Shown here piece by piece: positions 15,470 through 23,359 of a DNA stretch of 34,827 nucleotides. Under the pieces are notes generated by a model. The model was not told where the DNA came from, searched no databases, and was given only the letters and a program-made list of their open reading frames with translations. The first letter of the stretch is position 1; each line of letters opens with the position of its first letter. A program made the translations under genes and the position numbers. The stretch comes from Opitutaceae bacterium (GTDB lineage Bacteria; Verrucomicrobiota; Verrucomicrobiia; Opitutales; Opitutaceae): the NCBI GenBank assembly GCA_023269585.1, contig JAHFTC010000036.1:1-34827 (forward strand), read 5' to 3'.

Positions 15470-16453
15470 TCACTCTTTGCCGAACATCCGGTCCACCGGC
15501 AGCGAATTCCTCAGCAATCCGGAAGCGCGCGCATCCGCCATGAATTTCTCCAACACCGCCGGCTCCACGTCGCCGGTGAAATGCAGCCGGCTCCACGCCG
15601 CCGCGATGAGGGGGGCGGAAATCTCTCGTCGGGTCTCCGCCGTGAGCGCGGCACAAACCTTCGCCTGCGCCTCCTCCGGGTGCGCGACGATCCACGCGGT
15701 GAGTTCGAGATGGGCGGCCCGGAGCGCGGCGGCGAGTTCCGGCCGCTGCTTGAGCAGCTTCACGCTCGCCACCAGGATAGTCGTGAGCGCGTCCTTCTCC
15801 TCGATCAGAACCCGGCCCTTGCCCTCGAGCACAAGGCGCGAGACCCACGGCTCCACCGTCCAGACCGCATCGAGCCGGCCGGCCTGGAACAGCCCGAGCT
15901 GGTCCGGATTCGGCGTCGGGATGACGAACACATCGCCGCCGGTCTGCGTGACCTTCAGGCCGTTGGCGCGAAACCACGCCCGCGCCGCGATATCCTGGGT
16001 GTTCGCCAGCTGCGGCGTGCCCACCTTCTTGCCCCGAAAGTCTTCCGCCTTCGTCAACGTGCTATCGCCCGGCACGACGAGCGCTGCACCGCCGCGGGCC
16101 GAACCCGCGAGAATCCGGATCTCCTCGCCCTTCGACCGGATGTAGGCGTTGAGGGCCGGATTCGGCCCCACGTAGGTCGCGTCGATCGAGCCGGCAAAGA
16201 TGGCCTCCATTGCACTCGGGCCGGCATTGAACGGGAACCACTGGATCGTCACCTCGGGCCCGAGCCGCTGCTCGAACCACCCCGCGCCCTCCCGCGTGCC
16301 CTGCGCGCCGATCACGCCCTGGGCGTGCGTCACGTTCGGGAAATAGCCGAGCCGCAGCACCTGCGGCTCCGCGGCCCCGCTCCTGACCGCGCCGGCCACC
16401 AGGCAGAGCGCCCCGAGCCCGAAAGCGGCAATACGAGAGATCATCGGTTGCAT
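15470..16453 (-). CDS. ABC transporter substrate-binding protein (SsuA/NrtA-like)
   Basis: Periplasmic binding protein, 327 residues from the ATG at 16453. The N-terminus MQPMISRIAAFGLGALCLVA is a Sec signal peptide, with likely cleavage near SGAA-EP at about residue 28. The mature part starts LRLGYFPNVTHAQ, followed by FNAGPSAMEAIFAGSIDATY and VGPNPALNAYIRSKGEEIR, the pattern of COG0715 proteins that bind small anions such as sulfonates or nitrate. KVGTPQLANTQDIAARAW and TVEPWVSRLV are further family segments. The open frame extends upstream to 16717, but those residues have no family character. It is the first gene of the importer operon, so the operon promoter should lie in the gap shared with the divergent HDOD gene. 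Confidence 0.9.
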   Translation of the reverse strand: MQPMISRIAAFGLGALCLVAGAVRSGAAEPQVLRLGYFPNVTHAQGVIGAQGTREGAGWFEQRLGPEVTIQWFPFNAGPSAMEAIFAGSIDATYVGPNPALNAYIRSKGEEIRILAGSARGGAALVVPGDSTLTKAEDFRGKKVGTPQLANTQDIAARAWFRANGLKVTQTGGDVFVIPTPNPDQLGLFQAGRLDAVWTVEPWVSRLVLEGKGRVLIEEKDALTTILVASVKLLKQRPELAAALRAAHLELTAWIVAHPEEAQAKVCAALTAETRREISAPLIAAAWSRLHFTGDVEPAVLEKFMADARASGLLRNSLPVDRMFGKE

Positions 16454-16755
16454 GACAACGCGCACGATAGTCGCACCCTCCCCCTTGGAAACCCCCAAAC
16501 GCAGGTCACGGCGACTTTTCCCGCCCCTCCGCCTGCCACCCGCGGCCGGATACGGCGGAGCACCCCGCCGCAGTCGCCCCGACCGCGTAAGAGGCGTGTG
16601 AAATCCGGCCCCTCGACTGCAAAGACCCTCGTCCGCCTCAAGTTCCGCGGGAGGTGGCCGATGCCACACCTCGCCGATGGGGCCGACCCCGACGGCTTCG
16701 GTCGTTGCGCGGCTCATGCCGTCGTGGGAGTCCCAATCTTCGCCAACTTCTCTTC
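16454..16755. promoter_or_regulatory. Divergent intergenic region, importer operon versus HDOD gene
   Basis: About 300 bp between two divergent genes, so it must hold both promoters. I looked for a riboswitch ahead of the importer (guanidine, cobalamin, SAM and thiamine types) and saw no convincing core motif. No clear -35/-10 pair stands out in this GC-rich DNA. Confidence 0.4.
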
Positions 16756-17952
16756 ATGAATGTCGCCTCCGGCCATCTACGCCTCCTTCTGGTGGCGGCC
16801 ATGTCCGACTCGGTCAGCGGGCTCGCCCGCGACCTCTTCCTCCTCGACGAACACATCGAGACCACGCTCCGCTCCGACGCCCCCGGCGCCCTCGCGTTGC
16901 TCGACGCCGAAAACTTCGACGCCATCGCCGTCGATTTCCGTCTGCCGGGGGATGTCCCCGGTCTGCTCGGCACCATCGCGAACCGGCATCCCAGCCTGAT
17001 CCGGCTCGTCATCGCCGACAACCCCGGCGACCCCCTCTTCGCCCACGCCGCCCATCTCGCCCACTGCCTCCTGCCTCGGCCTTGCGATGCGGGCGCCATC
17101 CACGAGGTGCTCCACGAGACCATCGCCACCACCCGGCGGATGCGCGACCCGGCGCTCAGCACCGCGGTCGCCGGAATCCTCGCACTGCCCGAGTCGCCCG
17201 CCATGCGCCGCGAACTGCTCAGCCTCCTCGCCGATGACGAGGCCTCCGTTGAGCACATCGAGGAGGCCGTGGAAAAGAACCCCGCCATCGCCGCCAAGCT
17301 CCTGCAGATCTCCAACTCCGCCTACTACGGCTCCCGCGGGTCCGTCGCCTCGATTGGTGAGGCCGTGTCCATGCTCGGGCTCGACACCGTCCGGGGCATC
17401 GTGACCTCCGCCCACCTCTTCGAGGCCATGCCTGCCGCGGCCCTCAAGGAAGTCCCCGTCGCCGAGATCTGGAACCACTCGGTCTCCTCCGCCGTGATGG
17501 TGCGGCGGATCGCCTGGCATGTGCGCGCCGGTGTGAACGTCAACCGCGCCGCCTTCACCGCCGCCCTCCTCCACGACGTCGGCAAGCTCGTCATGGCGCT
17601 CGCCCACGGCGAGGCCTACAGCGAACTGCGCCGCCGGCCGCCCACCCGCCCCCTCTGGCAGGATGAGGAACGCGCCTTCGGCCACCACCACGGCACCGCC
17701 GGCGCCCTGCTGCTCGAACTCTGGGGCCTGCCCTCCGTGGTGGTTGAATCCGTCGCGCTCCACCACACCCCGCACCGCGCCCGCGAGAACACCATCTCGC
17801 CGCTCACACTCGTCCACCTCGCCAACGCCCTCGTCCACAGCGAGAACGTCGGCCAGCTCGCCGAGGCCCGCCTCGACAGCGGCTACCTCCAGCGCCTGCT
17901 CCTGCCCTCCAAGCTCGATCTCTGGCAGGCGGCCCTCACCGCCGAGGTCTAG
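16756..17952 (+). CDS. HDOD-domain protein with degenerate receiver-like N-terminus
   Basis: 398-residue signalling protein. Residues 1-125 resemble a receiver: an Asp at the phosphoacceptor place (Asp60 in AIAVDFRLPGD) and a beta-5-like end LLPRPCDAGAI. The N-terminal acidic pair is missing and the conserved Lys is replaced by Arg, so phosphorylation is doubtful. An HDOD domain (about 140-345) follows, with KLLQISNSAYYGSRGSVASI, AVSMLGLDTVRGIV, LLHDVGKLVM (His273, Asp274) and GHHHGTAGALLLELWGLP. HDOD proteins are usually regulatory scaffolds in motility, stress or second-messenger control rather than phosphohydrolases. The ATG at 16756 gives the shortest N-terminus compatible with the first beta strand; the frame is open back to 16654. 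Confidence 0.88.
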   Translation: MNVASGHLRLLLVAAMSDSVSGLARDLFLLDEHIETTLRSDAPGALALLDAENFDAIAVDFRLPGDVPGLLGTIANRHPSLIRLVIADNPGDPLFAHAAHLAHCLLPRPCDAGAIHEVLHETIATTRRMRDPALSTAVAGILALPESPAMRRELLSLLADDEASVEHIEEAVEKNPAIAAKLLQISNSAYYGSRGSVASIGEAVSMLGLDTVRGIVTSAHLFEAMPAAALKEVPVAEIWNHSVSSAVMVRRIAWHVRAGVNVNRAAFTAALLHDVGKLVMALAHGEAYSELRRRPPTRPLWQDEERAFGHHHGTAGALLLELWGLPSVVVESVALHHTPHRARENTISPLTLVHLANALVHSENVGQLAEARLDSGYLQRLLLPSKLDLWQAALTAEV

Positions 17953-18486
17953 CGCCGGCAACCCTGCGCCCTCGGATTCCCGCACGCAACGCCCTCGCTT
18001 CCTCCGAAACCGCGGTGGCGCAGCCCCCGGGGAGGCATCCGGGAGGACGCTTCTCAGTGCTGTCCGCCCGAGAAGCCAAAGCCGGCGAGCCCGGCGAGCA
18101 GACGCGCCGCAATCGAAGGCCTTCATGCCGATCCCGGGCGTTTCCATCATGTCAACTATTGATTGACGTGTTTCGCTTCACTCCACCCGCATTCTCATGG
18201 TGCACCAGTTGAATAGCACCACGGGTGGCGCTGTTTTTCTGGGGGCGAACCCGTCGAAAAACTCCTCCGCAGGCGGACCGTGGAAGCCGCTCAATACTCC
18301 GCCGCGCGGCTGTCTTGCCCTACCCATCACAGTCAAACCTACCTGGGAAGGCAGGCCCCCGGCCCGCCCTGCGCCTGCTCCGCGCCAAATCCCCACGCCC
18401 ATGATCGCCATACCGGAAGATCGTGCCCCCTGCCCTGGCCGCCAGAAACGCGTTGACCCCGCCCCGGCCGCGCGCGGAACTCCCGC
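17953..18486. other. Gene-free stretch between HDOD gene and lipB
   Basis: About 530 bp with no convincing gene. The plus-strand frame 18197-18520 and the minus-strand frames here lack motifs and gene-like codon use. The middle (18140-18260) is less GC-rich than its surroundings. A 5-bp inverted repeat GTCAA / TTGAC lies at 18151-18167, too short to call an operator. The lipB promoter probably lies in this region, but I cannot place it. Confidence 0.4.
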
Positions 18487-19164
18487 GTGGACCAACCGCC
18501 TCCCGCAACCGCCGGCGTGACCATCGATTGGGGACGCACCCGCTACCGCGACGCCTGGCAGCGCCAGGACGAACTCGTCGCCGCCCGCACCGCCGGCACC
18601 GCGCCCGACACCCTCGTCTTCACCGAGCACGAGCCCGTCTTCACCGTCGGCCTGCGCAGCGGCGCCGAGCGGCACTTGGTCTGGACGCCGCCCCAGCTTG
18701 CCGCCCAAGGCATCGAGGTCGTCCCCACCAACCGCGGTGGCGACATCACCTATCACGGCCCCGGGCAGATCGTCGGCTATCCCATCGTCAATCTCGACCC
18801 CCGCCGCGATCTCCACGCCTACCTGCGTTTCCTCGAGGAGGTGCTGATTCGCACCGTCGCGCACCACGGCCTCGTCGCCGCCCGGCGCGAGGGCAAGACC
18901 GGCATCTGGCTCGGCACCCGCAAGATCGCCGCCATCGGCGTCGCCGTGAAACGCTGGGTCGCGTATCACGGTTTTGCCCTCAACATCGCCCCCGACCTCG
19001 CACACTTCGGCGGCATCGTCCCCTGCGGCATTGTCGACGGCACCGTCACCTCCCTCGCCGCCGAGCTCGGCCCCCGCTGCCCCTCGCTCGAGCAAGTACG
19101 CGCCGATCTCGCCGCCGAGTTCTGGACCCGCTGGCCCGACTTCCTCGCCGGCCAGGACGCCTGA
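18487..19164 (+). CDS. lipB: Octanoyl-[acyl-carrier-protein]:protein N-octanoyltransferase
   Basis: LipB moves octanoate from acyl carrier protein to lipoyl domains of 2-oxoacid dehydrogenases and the glycine cleavage H protein. The 225-residue protein shows TEHEPVFTVGLRS, the family signature NRGGDITYHGPGQIVGYPIV (83-102), and Lys146 in GTRKIAAIGVAV. The catalytic Cys180 is in FGGIVPCGI, followed by VTSLAAELG. The start is GTG at 18487; an N-terminal PPPATAG stretch precedes the conserved WGRTRYRDAW. The gene is followed about 220 bp later by lipA, so octanoylation and sulphur insertion are encoded together. The gap between them holds a nested inverted repeat. Confidence 0.95.
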   Translation: MDQPPPATAGVTIDWGRTRYRDAWQRQDELVAARTAGTAPDTLVFTEHEPVFTVGLRSGAERHLVWTPPQLAAQGIEVVPTNRGGDITYHGPGQIVGYPIVNLDPRRDLHAYLRFLEEVLIRTVAHHGLVAARREGKTGIWLGTRKIAAIGVAVKRWVAYHGFALNIAPDLAHFGGIVPCGIVDGTVTSLAAELGPRCPSLEQVRADLAAEFWTRWPDFLAGQDA

Positions 19165-19212
19165 TCCGGCGCGCTCCCTTCCGCCCCTCCGCCCGAGCCC
19201 CCCGCTCCCCGG

Positions 19213-19248
19213 CGCCAAATACTCTCACGGTCGTGAACCTATTTGGCG
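19213..19248 (+). promoter_or_regulatory. Nested inverted repeat between lipB and lipA
   Basis: Outer arms CGCCAAATA (19213-19221) and TATTTGGCG (19240-19248) are perfect over 9 bp. Inside them, TCACG (19225-19229) and CGTGA (19232-19236) form a second 5-bp palindrome around GT. A symmetric 3-by-3 internal loop separates the two helices. It could fold in RNA as one long hairpin or be a protein-binding site ahead of lipA. There is no T run, so a simple terminator is unlikely. Confidence 0.55.
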
Positions 19249-19385
19249 GCGCCCGCAACCGGCCCGCCGGGTAACACCAGTTTCCCTCACTTTCTGCCGC
19301 TTCGCCGGTCTGCCACCTCATACCGTCCGGGCTGGCCAACATCCGGATTGCACTCCCACCCGTTTCCCAAAACGTCGCCGCTCCG

Positions 19386-20270
19386 ATGGTCACGCGTAAA
19401 CCCGACTGGCTCCGCGCCAAGCTTCCCTCCGGCCCCGAGTACGGCGCCGTCCGCCGCCTCGTCGAGGGCAGCGGCCTGCACACCGTCTGCCAGAGCGCGC
19501 AATGCCCCAACATCGGCGAGTGCTGGTCCCGCGGCACCGCCACCGTGATGATCCTCGGCAACATCTGCACGCGCTCCTGCAACTTCTGCGCGATCCAGAC
19601 CGGCCGCCCCGCCGCGCCCGACCTCGGCGAGCCTGCCCGCGTGGCGGAGGCCGTCGCGACGATGAAGCTGCGCCACTGCGTGATCACCTCGGTCGCCCGC
19701 GACGACCTGCCCGATGGCGGCGCCGCCGCCTGGGCCGCCACCATCCGCGCCGTGAAGTACGCGAACCCCGCCTGCGCCGTCGAGGTCCTCATCCCCGACC
19801 TCAAGGGCCGCACCGAGCACCTCGACCTCATCCTCGAGGCCAAGCCCGACATTCTGAACCACAACGTGGAGACGGTGGAGCGCCTCCAGAAACCGGTGCG
19901 CGTGCAGGCCCGCTACGACCGCAGCCTTTCCATTCTCCGCCACGCCAAGGGCCGCGGTTTCACCACCAAGAGCGGCCTCATGCTCGGCGTGGGCGAGCGC
20001 AAGGACGAGGTCGCCCAGACCCTGCGCGACATGCGCGCGGTGGGCCTCGATGTGCTGACCATCGGCCAGTACCTCCAACCAACTCCGCAACACCTCGCGA
20101 TCGACCGCTGGGTCACGCCCGACGAATTCGCCGAGTGGAAACAGTTCGGCCTCTCGATCGGCTTCGGGGTCGTCGAATCCGGCCCGCTGGTGCGCTCCTC
20201 CTACCACGCCGACGAGCAGTCCTCCCGCTACACCGGCGCCGCCGCGCTGCACACCGGGGCGCTCCCCTAG
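19386..20270 (+). CDS. lipA: Lipoyl synthase
   Basis: Radical-SAM enzyme that inserts two sulphur atoms into protein-bound octanoyl chains. The 294-residue protein has the auxiliary cluster motif C-x4-C-x5-C (Cys35, Cys40 and Cys46 in CQSAQCPNIGECW). The radical-SAM motif is C-x3-C-x2-C (Cys61, Cys65 and Cys68 in CTRSCNFC). Other family segments are VVVxNDN-free but diagnostic: HCVITSVARDDLPDGGA, PDILNHNVETV, TKSGLMLGVGE, and GQYLQPTPQHLAIDRWVTP. The C-terminal Ser of the R-S-S-Y motif (VRSSYHAD), which ligates the auxiliary cluster, is present. The gene is complete and is followed by a strong terminator shared with the convergent hemD. Confidence 0.96.
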   Translation: MVTRKPDWLRAKLPSGPEYGAVRRLVEGSGLHTVCQSAQCPNIGECWSRGTATVMILGNICTRSCNFCAIQTGRPAAPDLGEPARVAEAVATMKLRHCVITSVARDDLPDGGAAAWAATIRAVKYANPACAVEVLIPDLKGRTEHLDLILEAKPDILNHNVETVERLQKPVRVQARYDRSLSILRHAKGRGFTTKSGLMLGVGERKDEVAQTLRDMRAVGLDVLTIGQYLQPTPQHLAIDRWVTPDEFAEWKQFGLSIGFGVVESGPLVRSSYHADEQSSRYTGAAALHTGALP

Positions 20271-20349
20271 GGCTCGCGGCTTACCGACCTGCTCCGAAAC
20301 GGATCGGAAAGGCGACGCCTGCGCCGCTGAACGCGACTCCTTCCGCCCG

Positions 20350-20383
20350 AGAGGCAGCTGACCAAGGCTGCCTCTTTGCTTTT
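20350..20383 (+). terminator. Rho-independent terminator between lipA and hemD
   Basis: Perfect stem AGAGGCAGC / GCTGCCTCT around the 8-nt loop TGACCAAG, followed by TTGCTTTT. It lies between convergent lipA and hemD. The plus-strand version has the T tract; in the other direction the hairpin is preceded by few A residues, so it serves lipA best. Confidence 0.85.
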
Positions 20384-20411
20384 GCCCATTCCGGGCCCCG
20401 CGAAGGCGCGA

Positions 20412-21218
20412 CTACGCCCCGAGCTTCTTCACGACGGCGGCAACCAGTCCGTCCATCGTCGCCTCGGCGGCCTCGAAATCCACCGGCACGCCCGCGCGCC
20501 GCATCGCATCGCTGGTTACAGGCCCGAGGCTGCCCGCCAACGGGCGTTTCGCGCCCGGCCGCGGTGCCAGCGTCGACGCCTGTTTCACAAACGACTCCAC
20601 CGCCGAGCCGCTCGCGAAGAGAATGGCATCCGCGCCGTGCTGACGAAAATCCGCCGCCGCCTCGCTGGCTCCGGCTGCGACGTCCTCCGTCGCATAGACC
20701 GGCAGCTGGTCGACGATCGCCTGCTGTTCCGAAAGGCCTTTGACGAGCACCTCGCGGTTCCGATCGCCGGTCACGACGAGCACCTTGAGGTTCGCCATCG
20801 ACTCGAACGCGGCCAGCGCCTCCACCAGCGCCTCGCCCACGTGCTCCTTCGGCATCACATCCACATCGAGGTGGAACGCGTTCAGTTCCGCCGCCGTGCC
20901 GGGCCCGATTGCCGCCAAGCGCGCACCCCCGAGCGCTCGGATGTCCCGAAAGCGCCGGAAAAACTCGCCGAAGAAAAACCGCACGCCGTTGGGGCTCGTG
21001 AAGACCACCCACTGGTAGCTGGCGATCTCCCCGAAGATCTCGTCGCCAGTTTCCGCATCCACCGCGGACACGATCTCGATCAGCGGCAGTTCGAGCACCG
21101 TCGCGCCGAGCGCGGCGAGCCGGCCCCGCAGTTCGCCGGCCTGTTCACGGGCGCGGGTGATGACGATGCGGCGCCCCTGCAACGGGCGCGCGGCGGAAAT
21201 GGTGTCGGTGTCGCTCAT
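20412..21218 (-). CDS. hemD: Uroporphyrinogen-III synthase
   Basis: HemD closes and inverts ring D of hydroxymethylbilane to give uroporphyrinogen III. The family is weakly conserved. The 268-residue protein shows the usual two-lobe pattern: VITRAREQAGELRGRLAALG (19-38), LPLIEIV, WVVFTSPNGVRFFF (70-83) and LAAIGPGTAAEL. The second lobe has LVVTGDRNREVLVKGL, ILFASGSAVESFV and GSLGPVTSDAMRRAGVPVDF (229-248). The start overlaps the hemC stop by 4 bp (ATGA). Order hemC-hemD and length support the call even though the active site has few invariant residues. Confidence 0.92.
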   Translation of the reverse strand: MSDTDTISAARPLQGRRIVITRAREQAGELRGRLAALGATVLELPLIEIVSAVDAETGDEIFGEIASYQWVVFTSPNGVRFFFGEFFRRFRDIRALGGARLAAIGPGTAAELNAFHLDVDVMPKEHVGEALVEALAAFESMANLKVLVVTGDRNREVLVKGLSEQQAIVDQLPVYATEDVAAGASEAAADFRQHGADAILFASGSAVESFVKQASTLAPRPGAKRPLAGSLGPVTSDAMRRAGVPVDFEAAEATMDGLVAAVVKKLGA

Positions 21219-22066
21219 GCGAGCCCAAGCTCCTTGAGCACGCGCCGGGCGAAGTCAATGGGAGCGGTGCCGTCCTGCCGCACCAGCTGCCGCCCGCACC
21301 GCTCGTGATAGAGCCGCACCGCGCCATCGGGCGACGCATGCGCGGCGAACGCGATCTGGCAACCCGCACCCGTCAACGCCTGGAACGCCCGCTCGATGTC
21401 CACCTGCTGCCGGGTCGGCGCGTCGAGCAGCGGCGCAAACCGCGCGGCGTCCTCGCGCCGGCATTGCACCGCCACCGCCCCCTGCCCCACCGCCGGCACC
21501 ATCTCGTCGATCCCGAGCGACCGGAACACCACGCCGGGCCACTCCCGGATGCCCAAGCGGTTGAGCCCGGCTTGCGCGAGGATCGTCGCCTCGGCGTCGC
21601 CGCGGGCGATCTTCGTCAGCCGCGTGTCCACGTTGCCGCGGATCTCGGTGAACTGGAGGCTGGGAAACAGCGCCGCGATCTGGCCGCGCCGCCGCGGGCT
21701 GCTCGTCGCCAGCGTCACAGGAATCTGGACTCCCTCCCGCAGCACCAGCACATCGCGCGGGTCCTCCCGCGGCAGATAGCCGGCCACGACGAGATCCCCG
21801 TCCGCCATTTCGCCGGGCAGGTCCTTCGTGCTGTGCATCGCGAGCGTCGCCTCGCCGCGGCGCAACGCCTCCTCGATCTCGGCGGTGAACAGGCCCTTGC
21901 CGCCCTGCTTTTCCAAGGACCACTCCAGCTTGCGATCGCCGGTCGTCACGATCCTGAGCGCCTCGAAGGTCGTCCCGGGCATCCGTGCCGCGAGGAATTC
22001 GATCACGAGCTGCGTCTGGGCGAGCGCCAGCGGGCTCTTGCGGGTGGCGATGCGGAGCGTGGTCAC
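21215..22066 (-). CDS. hemC: Porphobilinogen deaminase (hydroxymethylbilane synthase)
   Basis: HemC polymerises four porphobilinogens into hydroxymethylbilane on a covalent dipyrromethane cofactor. From the GTG at 22066 the protein has 283 residues. Motifs are LRIATRKSPLALAQT (4-18), TTGDR, HSTKDLP with catalytic Asp82, ATSSPRRRGQ (120-129), IRGNVDTRL, VGQGAVAVQCR and GAGCQIAFAAH with the cofactor-binding Cys236. It is about 25 residues shorter than typical proteins because domain 3 ends early (RVLKELGLA). The frame is open upstream to 23095, but those residues are a shadow of trpC. The GTG start fits the family N-terminus exactly. Confidence 0.94.
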   Translation of the reverse strand: MTTLRIATRKSPLALAQTQLVIEFLAARMPGTTFEALRIVTTGDRKLEWSLEKQGGKGLFTAEIEEALRRGEATLAMHSTKDLPGEMADGDLVVAGYLPREDPRDVLVLREGVQIPVTLATSSPRRRGQIAALFPSLQFTEIRGNVDTRLTKIARGDAEATILAQAGLNRLGIREWPGVVFRSLGIDEMVPAVGQGAVAVQCRREDAARFAPLLDAPTRQQVDIERAFQALTGAGCQIAFAAHASPDGAVRLYHERCGRQLVRQDGTAPIDFARRVLKELGLA

Positions 22067-22207
22067 GGCGCCAACCTGCCCAACCCGCCCCCCCTTGCGC
22101 CAGCCGGATCTTGCCGGTATCCGCGCAGCACCAGTGCACGCCGGCGCCGGCCGCGCCCGGCGAACGCGCTTGCGCCGCGCCGCCGGCTTTGGCGCTATCG
22201 GCGCCAC

Positions 22208-23008
22208 ATGAGCGACAAACTCGCCGAGATCATGGCCCACAAACGGCAGGAGATCGCCCCCCTGCTGCGTCCCGTCTTCGAGTCCGACCTGGCCGCACTG
22301 GACGCGCAACTGCCCAAGCCGCCCTCCTTCGCCGCCGCCCTCCGCCGCGCCGACGGCCGCCTCGCCGTCATCTCCGAGATCAAACGCCGCTCGCCCTCCG
22401 CCGGCGCCATCGCCGCCACCGCCGATGCCGCCGCCCAGGCGCGCAACTACCGCGACGCCGGCGCCGACGCCCTCTCCGTCCTCACCGACCAGAAGTTCTT
22501 CGGCGGCTCGCTCGACGACCTGCGGCTCGTGGCGCGCGAGTTCGCCACCACCGGCCCCGCCCTGCCCCGCCTGCGCAAGGATTTCTTCATCCATCCCGTG
22601 CAGGTCGCCGAGGCGCGCGAGGCCGGCGCCAGCGCGATCCTGATCATCGTCCGCGCGCTCAACGACGAGGAGATCAAGGCTCTCGCCGCCGCAGCAGCAG
22701 CCGCCGGCCTCGACGCGCTCTACGAGATCCACAACGAACCCGATCTCGCCCGCGCCCTCGCCGCCGGCGCGAAGATCATCGGCGTGAACAATCGCGACCT
22801 CGCCATCTTCAAGACCGACCTCGCTCTCTCCGAACGGCTCCTGCCGCAGGTGCCGGACGGCATCATCAAGGTCAGCGAGAGCGGCATCTTCGGCGCCGCC
22901 GAGGCGGGCCGCGCGCGTCGTGCCGGCGCCCATGCGGTGCTCGTTGGCGAGGCGCTCATGAAGGCCGCCGATCCCGCCGCCCTGCTCGCCGAGTTCCGCA
23001 CCGCCTGA
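22208..23008 (+). CDS. trpC: Indole-3-glycerol-phosphate synthase
   Basis: TrpC closes the indole ring in tryptophan synthesis, converting carboxyphenylamino-deoxyribulose phosphate to indole-3-glycerol phosphate. The 266-residue TIM barrel shows ISEIKRRSPSAG with Lys59, DALSVLTDQKFFGGS, LRKDFFIHPVQV with the catalytic Lys124, LYEIHNE with Glu173, IIGVNNRDL with Asn195, and VSESGIF. The gene stands alone, without other trp genes, which is frequent in scattered-pathway bacteria. It is divergent from hemC over a 141-bp gap. A short hairpin GGCGC / GCGCC lies at 22191-22205, directly before the ATG. Confidence 0.96.
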   Translation: MSDKLAEIMAHKRQEIAPLLRPVFESDLAALDAQLPKPPSFAAALRRADGRLAVISEIKRRSPSAGAIAATADAAAQARNYRDAGADALSVLTDQKFFGGSLDDLRLVAREFATTGPALPRLRKDFFIHPVQVAEAREAGASAILIIVRALNDEEIKALAAAAAAAGLDALYEIHNEPDLARALAAGAKIIGVNNRDLAIFKTDLALSERLLPQVPDGIIKVSESGIFGAAEAGRARRAGAHAVLVGEALMKAADPAALLAEFRTA

Positions 23009-23070
23009 CCGTTGGGCCGGAGACGCGGCGCGGAAGTTTGGGGCGCGTTTCAAAACACCCTTGCCAAAGC

Positions 23071-23102
23071 GCCGGTGCCCCCGCGGAATCCGCACCGGTT
23101 TT
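23071..23102 (+). terminator. Hairpin with T run after trpC, 3 bp before tRNA-Arg
   Basis: Stem CCGGTGC (23072-23078) / GCACCGG (23092-23098) followed by TTTT. It has the form of an intrinsic terminator for trpC, though the T run is short. It ends only 3 bases before the tRNA, so it could also be a processing structure or overlap the tRNA promoter. Confidence 0.6.
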
Positions 23103-23105
23103 CCC

Positions 23106-23180
23106 GGGATCGTATTTCAACGGATAGAATGGTGGCCTCCGAAGCCGCAGATGTGGGTTCGATTCCCGCCGATCCCGCCA
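23106..23180 (+). tRNA. tRNA-Arg (anticodon CCG)
   Basis: A 75-nt cloverleaf with encoded CCA. The acceptor stem is GGGATCG / CGATCCC (23106-23112 and 23170-23176), with G73 at 23177 and CCA at 23178-23180. The D arm is TTTC / GAAT with one weak pair and a loop containing GG. The anticodon stem is GTGGC / GCCGC with loop CTCCGAA, so the anticodon is CCG at 23139-23141, reading the Arg codon CGG. The T arm is GTGGG / CCCGC with loop TTCGATT. The variable loop is four bases. Confidence 0.93.
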
Positions 23181-23359
23181 CCTCTGAAGCGAGGGCAGAA
23201 ACCGCCCCACTGCTAACCAGGGTGCTAAAACGTTCGCCGCCGTCCGCCCGCTGAAGGCTCGACGACCTCGGGCCACGCCGCCCCCCCCGCCTGAATCTCC
23301 GGTCCTCCCTTGCCGAGGTTGACAGAATGCCGGGGCCCCCGCGTCATTGGCGTTCAACC

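Noticed and set aside
16454-16755. Riboswitch upstream of the importer operon
   Set aside because: I compared by eye with guanidine, cobalamin, SAM and thiamine motifs and found no conserved core.
18151-18167. Operator-like inverted repeat GTCAA / TTGAC
   Set aside because: Five-base arms occur often by chance and no promoter elements align with it.
23181-23260. Integration site or mobile element 3-prime of tRNA-Arg
   Set aside because: No integrase gene and no duplicated tRNA end were found within the window.
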